This document shows, piece after piece, positions 14,834 to 19,623 of a stretch of 19,623 bases of DNA. Position 1 is the first letter of the stretch, and each line of letters starts with the position of its first letter. The stretch lies in the NCBI GenBank assembly GCA_002409965.1, contig DHON01000043.1, forward strand, positions 1 through 19,623, read 5' to 3'. The notes under the pieces are model-generated. The model was not told the origin of the DNA. It searched no databases and saw nothing but the letters and a program-made list of their open reading frames with translations. Made by a program: the position numbers and the translations under genes. Source of the stretch: Firmicutes bacterium UBA5389 (GTDB lineage Bacteria > Bacillota > DTU025).

Positions 14834-16111
14834 TCATCCACCGCCGACGGGATGCATCAGAGCGATCTCATCCCCATCGGACAGAACTTTGTCGTCGAAC
14901 TCGCGGCGATGGTTGACCAGCGCCACCACGTAGCTGGAGTCGGCCAGCTCAACACGGCGATACAGGTCCGCCACCGTCGACCCCCGCGGAAGATCCACCG
15001 TCATCGGGCCGCCCGGCGACCTCACTGCCAACTCGCCGAAAAAGACAACGCGCACTCGAATGGAATCGCCATCGCCGCCTGGAGTTGTCGCTTTCAGGCT
15101 TGCCGGCTCCGACTCCGCGTCCGTCTGCGGCTCTGTCTTCGGCTGCGGTTGCTCCGGGCGATGCAGCTGACCCCGTCCATGGCGGACACACGGACCGGAC
15201 ACGCCGTCCAACGATGGGCCCGCCTCAGCCGCCCACTTGGCTCTTGGCTCGTGCACTTCATCGGGCCAGACGGCCACGTACAGCGCCTGATAGGCCAGGG
15301 CCTCCACCATGGCCAGCCTGTAGTCGCGGGACCCGCGTATGTCGGTAATGGGCGAGGCCGCTTCCCGAGCCATGGGGCACACCTGCGCAAGCAGCTCCGC
15401 CGTGACCCGCTCGCCCTCCAGCGCCTGCTCCAGCCGGCGCGCGCGCACCACAACGGGCGCCACTGACCCCAGCGCTACCGCAACGCGGCTCAGTACGCCG
15501 CCCTCTAGGCGTGCATGCACAGCTACACTCGCTATAGAGATGGACATGGCCTGTCGTTGCCCCAGTTTGCGGAAGGCCCACACATCGCTCGGCCCGTCGC
15601 ACGGGATCTCGGCCCCCACGATTATCTCCCCTGCTCCCAGCGCCGACCTGCCCGGGCCCAGGAAGAACCGGCCAGCCTCGATGGCGCGCTGCCCCGCGAG
15701 CCCCTCCGCCACGATTCGAGCGTCCATGGCGATGAGCGCCGGAATCGTGTCGCCCGCCGGGGACGCTGTGGCAATGTTGCCCCCCAGGGTACCCCTGTTC
15801 CTGATCTGCGGAGAACCCACCGCGGCGCTGGCCGCAGCCAGAAGCGGCGCCTTCTCGGCCACTACCCGCGAACGAGATATGCTCGCGTGCGTGCACCCCG
15901 CCCCCACCCACACCGTGCGGCCTGTATCTTGGATTGCCGACATGTCGGTTGCGCGGTCAATGCTGATCAGGGCCGGCGGACGCGCCTTCCCGTCCTTCAT
16001 CTTCACCAGAAGGTCAGTGCCGCCTGCTACCAAAACAGCCCCTGGCTCGGCCGCGAGCAACTCCACGGCCTCCCGGACGCGCCTCGCTGAAAACGCTCTG
16101 AAGGTGTCCAC
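14834..16111 (-). CDS. FAD-binding subunit fused to a MoaD/ThiS-like beta-grasp domain
   Basis: Residues 1-290 are a molybdenum hydroxylase FAD subunit, with LVAGGTDLL (27-35) and RNRGTLGGNIATASPAGD (104-121). A linker rich in Pro, Gln and Glu (about 291-349) leads to a beta-grasp domain (about 351-425): VVFFGELA at its start, VDLPRGSTVADL in the middle, then GDEIALMHPVGGG and the stop. MoaD and ThiS end in a Gly-Gly tail that is adenylated and thiocarboxylated to carry sulfur; this tail is intact and is the true C-terminus. Family FAD subunits are usually about 280-300 aa, so the 425-aa length comes from the fusion. The start is GTG 16111, with AGGTGA 9 nt upstream. The gene is 35 nt past preA and just before the first large subunit. 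Confidence 0.92.
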   Translation of the reverse strand: MDTFRAFSARRVREAVELLAAEPGAVLVAGGTDLLVKMKDGKARPPALISIDRATDMSAIQDTGRTVWVGAGCTHASISRSRVVAEKAPLLAAASAAVGSPQIRNRGTLGGNIATASPAGDTIPALIAMDARIVAEGLAGQRAIEAGRFFLGPGRSALGAGEIIVGAEIPCDGPSDVWAFRKLGQRQAMSISIASVAVHARLEGGVLSRVAVALGSVAPVVVRARRLEQALEGERVTAELLAQVCPMAREAASPITDIRGSRDYRLAMVEALAYQALYVAVWPDEVHEPRAKWAAEAGPSLDGVSGPCVRHGRGQLHRPEQPQPKTEPQTDAESEPASLKATTPGGDGDSIRVRVVFFGELAVRSPGGPMTVDLPRGSTVADLYRRVELADSSYVVALVNHRREFDDKVLSDGDEIALMHPVGGG

Positions 16112-16146
16112 TCCTTCTCATCACCTACCCCTTGGATCCGTCTATC

Positions 16147-17343
16147 CTACCTGGGCACCATCTGGATGCATTCCCATACAGGACAAACGCTGGCACACAT
16201 GCTGCAACCCACGCATTTTTCCTCGTCAACATGGGGCAACCGCTTCTCGTCGAGGGTGATCGCTTGGTGCCCACCGTCCTGGCATGCGATGTAGCAAACA
16301 TCGCACTTGACGCACGTCTCCAAGTTGATCTTCGACACGGGCTTGTACTCCCGCGACAGATGCGAATGCTCCACGATGTTCGGAAGCGCCAACCCCACGA
16401 GCTCCTCCACCGACGACATGCCCTTATCTTCAAGGTAAACTGACAGCCCATCGGTGAGGTCCTCGATGATTCTGAATCCATGCTTCATCACCGCCGTGCA
16501 TACCTGCAGATTCCTTGCGCCGCACAGCAGGAACTCCACGGCGTCGCGCCAGGTAGTAATGCCGCCCGTGGCTGAGATGGGCATGTCGACAGCCTTGGCG
16601 ATCTCCGCAACGCACCGGAGCGAAATGGGCTTGATGGCCGCGCCGGAATATCCTCCGTATGAAGACTTGCCGTTCACTGTGGGATATGGGACGAAGTTGT
16701 CGATATCCACGCCTATGAGGCATTTCACAGTGTTGATAGCGGTTATGGCATCGGCTCCCGACTTCTGCACCGCGTGGGCTATGTGGGGCAGGTCCGGCAC
16801 CAGAGGAGTGACCTTGATCGACACAGGCGTCCTTCGGGCCGCCTCCTTCACCCATCTGGCCGTGCGCTCCGTGAGCTCGGCATTCTGGCCGATTGTGGAG
16901 CCCATACCCCGCTCGGGCATGCCGTGCGGGCATGAGAAACTGCACTCGATGAAGTCGACGCCGGCGGCCTCGAGCCTTCTGACCAACGACTGCCAGTGCT
17001 CCTTCTTCTGCCCCATAATGCTGGCCCCAACCACCTTCTTGGGATAGGCCTTCTTAAGCTCGCGAACGTCCTTCTCCACCTGGTCGATGTGGCGCTCCGA
17101 GATGAGGTCGATGTTCTGCAGACCGATCACTTTCTTGTCGTCGAAGTCGAGGCCAGCCATCATGGGGTAGACCAGTTCGACGACTTCCTCCTCCACGGAT
17201 GTAGTCTTGAGTACCGCCGCCGCCCAACCGGCGTCGAACGCCCGCGCCACCATCTGGGCATTGTCAGTGCATGGAGATGCCGCCAGCGTGAACGGGTTCT
17301 CGAACTTGATCCCAGCGAACTTGATAGAAAGATCTACCGACAC
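16147..17343 (-). CDS. preA: PreA, catalytic subunit of NAD-dependent dihydropyrimidine dehydrogenase
   Basis: This flavoprotein reduces uracil or thymine to the 5,6-dihydro form, or runs in reverse, with PreT supplying NADH electrons. The 398-residue protein has an FMN TIM-barrel with the catalytic cysteine in FSCPHGMPERGMGS (C138). The SATGGITTWRDAVEFLLCGA segment marks the phosphate-binding end of the barrel. A C-terminal ferredoxin domain carries two CxxCxxCxxxC sets (C344-C354 and C377-C387) for two 4Fe-4S clusters. GTG 17343 has GGAGGG 6 nt upstream and overlaps the end of preT by 10 nt. Its place in a molybdo-hydroxylase operon suggests either joint purine and pyrimidine use or a redox role for that pathway. 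Confidence 0.93.
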   Translation of the reverse strand: MSVDLSIKFAGIKFENPFTLAASPCTDNAQMVARAFDAGWAAAVLKTTSVEEEVVELVYPMMAGLDFDDKKVIGLQNIDLISERHIDQVEKDVRELKKAYPKKVVGASIMGQKKEHWQSLVRRLEAAGVDFIECSFSCPHGMPERGMGSTIGQNAELTERTARWVKEAARRTPVSIKVTPLVPDLPHIAHAVQKSGADAITAINTVKCLIGVDIDNFVPYPTVNGKSSYGGYSGAAIKPISLRCVAEIAKAVDMPISATGGITTWRDAVEFLLCGARNLQVCTAVMKHGFRIIEDLTDGLSVYLEDKGMSSVEELVGLALPNIVEHSHLSREYKPVSKINLETCVKCDVCYIACQDGGHQAITLDEKRLPHVDEEKCVGCSMCASVCPVWECIQMVPR

Positions 17344-18710
17344 TCCGATCCCTCCCTTGATGAGTCGAGATACGCGCGGATCCCCGCGGCCGCGCGAAGA
17401 CCTTCGCTCACTGCGAGCACTACCGTGGAGCCGCCATTGACTGCGTCCCCGCCGGCGAAAACACCTGCCATCGACGATGCCCCAGTCTCGGGATCGACCT
17501 CGATCATGCCCGCCTCCGAACGCGCAAGCGATGGAAGAGCGCTGAATATGGACTCGTTCGCCCCCTGTCCAAACGCCAGCAACACAGTGTCGGCGCCGAT
17601 CGCCTCGTCGGGCTCGCCCGAAGGAACCGGCCGGGGACGCCCTGAAGCATCGTCCTCCGCCAACTTCATCCTGGTCATGCGCACGCCCATGATCTTCCCA
17701 TCGGCCTGCAGCACCTCTGCCGGCGACAGCAGGAAGGCGAATTCCACCCCTTCATCCTGAGCGAACTCCACTTCCCGAGCCCACGCAGGCATCTGCTCCC
17801 GCGCGCGGCGGTAGGCCACGGTGACCGCCTCCGCCCCCAGCCGGAGCGCAGTGCATGCCGCATCGATGGCCACATTGCCTCCGCCCAACACAACCACGCG
17901 GCCCAGAGGCTGCGCTATGGGCGCCGGATCCGTCTGGCCCGCGGCACGGAGGAACGAGTAGGCCGAGATCACGCCGGGCGCGTCCAACCCCGATACATCA
18001 GGGGTCGCAGGCTCGCCCAGCCCCGCCCCGATGAAAATCGCGTCGTACTCGCTCAGCAACTCGTCCATGCCGATATCCCGCCCCACCTCGGTGTTGCCCA
18101 CGAACCGTACGCCCGCGCCCAGAATCCAATCGACCTCGCGGTTCAACACTTCTCGCGGAAGACGGTAGGGGGGTATCCCATACCGCATGACTCCGCCCGG
18201 TTCCGGCGCGCTGTCGTACATCGTGACCGACTCTCCCGCCAATGCCAGAGCCAGAGAGCACGCCAACCCCGCCGGACCCGCCCCGATCACTGCGACCCGC
18301 CTGCCGGTGGGCGCCGCCGCGGCCGCCTGTCGGATCCCGCGGGCCATCTCCTGATCCATGGCGAACCGCTGCAGGCAGGCGATGGCCACCGGCTCAGTCA
18401 GCCCTGCGCTGGTACATCCCTTCTCGCACTGCGCCTCTGACGGGCACACCCGCGCGCACACGGCCCCAAGCGGGTTGGCCTGCCTGATCAAGCGGGCCGC
18501 CCCCACGAAATTGCGCTGTGCCATGCGGCGTATGAAGCCGGGAATATCGATTCCAACCGGACAGCCCTTGACACACGGGGCATCGTGGCAGAATATGCAT
18601 CTGCCCGCCTCGGCCAAGGCTTGATGGGGCTTGAGCCCCCGGTCGACCTCGTCCATGCTCGCCACACGGACTGCCATATCGAGAGTATCAGGCGTTTGAC
18701 GCGCCGCCAT
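17334..18710 (-). CDS. preT: PreT, NAD(P)H-oxidising subunit of dihydropyrimidine dehydrogenase
   Basis: This GltD-like iron-sulfur flavoprotein oxidises NADH and passes electrons to PreA. The 458-residue protein begins with a helical 4Fe-4S domain whose ligands include C38, C41, C46, C50 and C85, C89, C95, C99. The FAD dinucleotide fold VIGAGPAGLA (141-150) comes next, then the NAD(P)-binding fold VLGGGNVAIDAA (274-285), and near the end GVFAGGDAVNGGSTVVLAVSEG, the usual FAD-binding closing motif. ATG 18710 has TAGGAGG 8 nt upstream and overlaps xdhC by 23 nt. Similar proteins (YgfK, GltD) occur in SsnA/xanthine dehydrogenase-like clusters, so an electron-transfer role for the hydroxylase is an alternative to pyrimidine reduction. 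Confidence 0.92.
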   Translation of the reverse strand: MAARQTPDTLDMAVRVASMDEVDRGLKPHQALAEAGRCIFCHDAPCVKGCPVGIDIPGFIRRMAQRNFVGAARLIRQANPLGAVCARVCPSEAQCEKGCTSAGLTEPVAIACLQRFAMDQEMARGIRQAAAAAPTGRRVAVIGAGPAGLACSLALALAGESVTMYDSAPEPGGVMRYGIPPYRLPREVLNREVDWILGAGVRFVGNTEVGRDIGMDELLSEYDAIFIGAGLGEPATPDVSGLDAPGVISAYSFLRAAGQTDPAPIAQPLGRVVVLGGGNVAIDAACTALRLGAEAVTVAYRRAREQMPAWAREVEFAQDEGVEFAFLLSPAEVLQADGKIMGVRMTRMKLAEDDASGRPRPVPSGEPDEAIGADTVLLAFGQGANESIFSALPSLARSEAGMIEVDPETGASSMAGVFAGGDAVNGGSTVVLAVSEGLRAAAGIRAYLDSSREGSECR

Positions 18711-19521
18711 ATCCGGTGCCTCCTAATCCGCACTTCGGGTCGCGGCCGTTCCTGGCGGCTACCATCTCAGCCACCACGCTCACCGCGATTTCGCGGGGCG
18801 AATCGCCCCCGATGGCAAGGCCGATCGGCGCATGCACCGCGGCAAGCGTCTCCTCGGAGACGCCCTTGGCCCGAAGTCCTTCCAAACAGCTCTTCACTTT
18901 CGGCTTGCTTCCCATCATGCCCACGTAGTATGGGCGCGGGTTGAGGCTGAGAACCTGCTGCAGCACCTGCGCGTCCCAGACGTGGCCACGAGTGACTATG
19001 ACGACGTAGGAGTCGAGCCCTCTCGGCGCACGAGCCGCCGCCTCGCCGAAATCGCACGCCATAACTGAGTGAGCCCACGGTGCCCGCTCCGCGTCGGCGA
19101 ACTCGGGCCGATCGTCCACCAACGTGACCCGAAACCCCGCGAACGCAGCTAGTTCGCCCACTGCCAGGCCCACGTGGCCTCCGCCGAACACCCACACCTG
19201 GGGGCCAGGCGAGATGTAGTCCACGAACAGCTCGATCCCGCCTCCGCACACCATGCCCAGCTCTGCCAGACCGCCGCATTCGCCGGCGAATGACAGTCGC
19301 GCCGATGCTCTATCGCGTATCGCCGCGAGACCTGCCTCGACGGCCCGAGCTTCCAGAGCTCCGCCGCCCACAGAACCGCGAGTCTTGCCGTCCGGACGCA
19401 CCAGCATCTTGAACCCGGGCTTAGCCGGAGTCATTCCGCTCGACGCCACGACAGTGACCAACGCCGCCGGCTGGCCCGACTCCAGCGTCAGTATGGTCTC
19501 TCTGAAAACATCAATCCCCAT
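18688..19521 (-). CDS. xdhC: XdhC-family molybdenum cofactor sulfuration/insertion factor
   Basis: XdhC proteins bind molybdenum cofactor, protect its sulfurated form and insert it into xanthine dehydrogenase-type apoenzymes. The 277-residue protein has an N-terminal XdhC/CoxI domain (VVASSGMTPAKPGFKMLV, residues 24-41; CGGGIELFVDY, 92-102) and a C-terminal Rossmann domain (VWVFGGGHVGLAVGELAAF, then VTLVDDRPEFA; YYVGMMGSKPKV further on). ATG 19521 is preferred, with GGAGGG 11 nt upstream; the in-frame GTG 19530 is only 2 nt from it. The start overlaps the end of the previous gene. It supports the view that the enzymes downstream use a sulfurated mononuclear molybdenum cofactor. Confidence 0.93.
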   Translation of the reverse strand: MGIDVFRETILTLESGQPAALVTVVASSGMTPAKPGFKMLVRPDGKTRGSVGGGALEARAVEAGLAAIRDRASARLSFAGECGGLAELGMVCGGGIELFVDYISPGPQVWVFGGGHVGLAVGELAAFAGFRVTLVDDRPEFADAERAPWAHSVMACDFGEAAARAPRGLDSYVVIVTRGHVWDAQVLQQVLSLNPRPYYVGMMGSKPKVKSCLEGLRAKGVSEETLAAVHAPIGLAIGGDSPREIAVSVVAEMVAARNGRDPKCGLGGTGYGGASNA

Positions 19522-19623
19522 GTCGTTCACTTCCCTCCGGTTCCGCCATATAAGGCGTCGACTCGGGCATACGCCGCACCGCCTCGGCGTAGTCCGATGG
19601 GGTGTCCAGGTCCATCCGCACCC
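19511..19623 (-). CDS. C-terminal end of a probable MocA/MobA-like nucleotidyltransferase (partial)
   Basis: The frame enters from the right edge and ends at TGA 19513-19511, inside the start of xdhC. Only about 36 residues are visible, opening with VRMDLDTPSDYAEAVRR. An (I/L)D-x-D-T-P-x-D-Y-motif near the C-terminus is typical of MobA/MocA-like and related sugar-phosphate nucleotidyltransferases. MocA makes the cytosine dinucleotide form of molybdenum cofactor and is commonly placed beside xdhC, which fits. The catalytic N-terminal part is outside the window, so the assignment rests on one short motif plus context. Confidence 0.6.
   Translation of the reverse strand, partial: VRMDLDTPSDYAEAVRRMPESTPYMAEPEGSERHGD

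Overview
The window looks like chromosomal DNA from a GC-rich, probably anaerobic member of the Bacillota (Firmicutes). The grounds are the obg-nadD-yqeK-rsfS gene group, strong AGGAGG-type ribosome binding sites, a sigma-A type promoter, and an SsnA/PreTA/molybdo-hydroxylase gene set typical of anaerobic purine and pyrimidine users. This assignment is inference, because no rRNA or other marker is present. Every well-supported gene is on the minus strand, so the transcriptional order runs from high to low coordinates.

Right half (about 19.6 to 7.2 kb): a long, tightly packed operon for a molybdenum hydroxylase of the xanthine dehydrogenase type. In order it holds the C-terminal end of a probable MocA/MobA-like nucleotidyltransferase, the XdhC cofactor-insertion factor, PreT and PreA (the two halves of an NAD-dependent dihydropyrimidine dehydrogenase), and an FAD subunit fused at its C-terminus to a MoaD/ThiS-like beta-grasp domain ending in GGG. 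Two tandem molybdopterin-binding large subunits follow, then a second FAD subunit, a 2Fe-2S subunit with an odd Ala/Thr/Gly-only N-terminal extension, and an SsnA-like amidohydrolase. Most junctions overlap (ATGA, GTGA or 10-20 nt). A hairpin at 7208-7243 probably ends the unit.

Middle (about 7.15 to 4.0 kb): a separate unit with its own promoter (-35 TTGACT, 17 bp, -10 TACACT). It encodes a LuxR-type regulator, a 33-residue hydrophobic peptide behind a near-perfect Shine-Dalgarno sequence, a radical SAM/SPASM enzyme with an N-terminal PqqD-like leader-binding domain, and a CPBP-family intramembrane protease. The set resembles an undescribed RiPP (ribosomally made, post-translationally modified peptide) locus, analogous in parts to the sporulation killing factor genes skfA-skfB-skfC. 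The radical SAM gene has no ordinary ribosome binding site. Instead a 41-nt two-tier hairpin sits between a purine-rich sequence and the ATG, and folding would bring the two to 8 nt.

Left part (about 4.0 to 0.4 kb): housekeeping genes obg, nadD, a small RRM RNA-binding protein, yqeK and rsfS. A terminator lies between the RRM gene and yqeK. The left edge (1-394) holds the end of an unidentified plus-strand reading frame and a possible degraded insertion-sequence fragment. No tRNA, rRNA or CRISPR array was seen.
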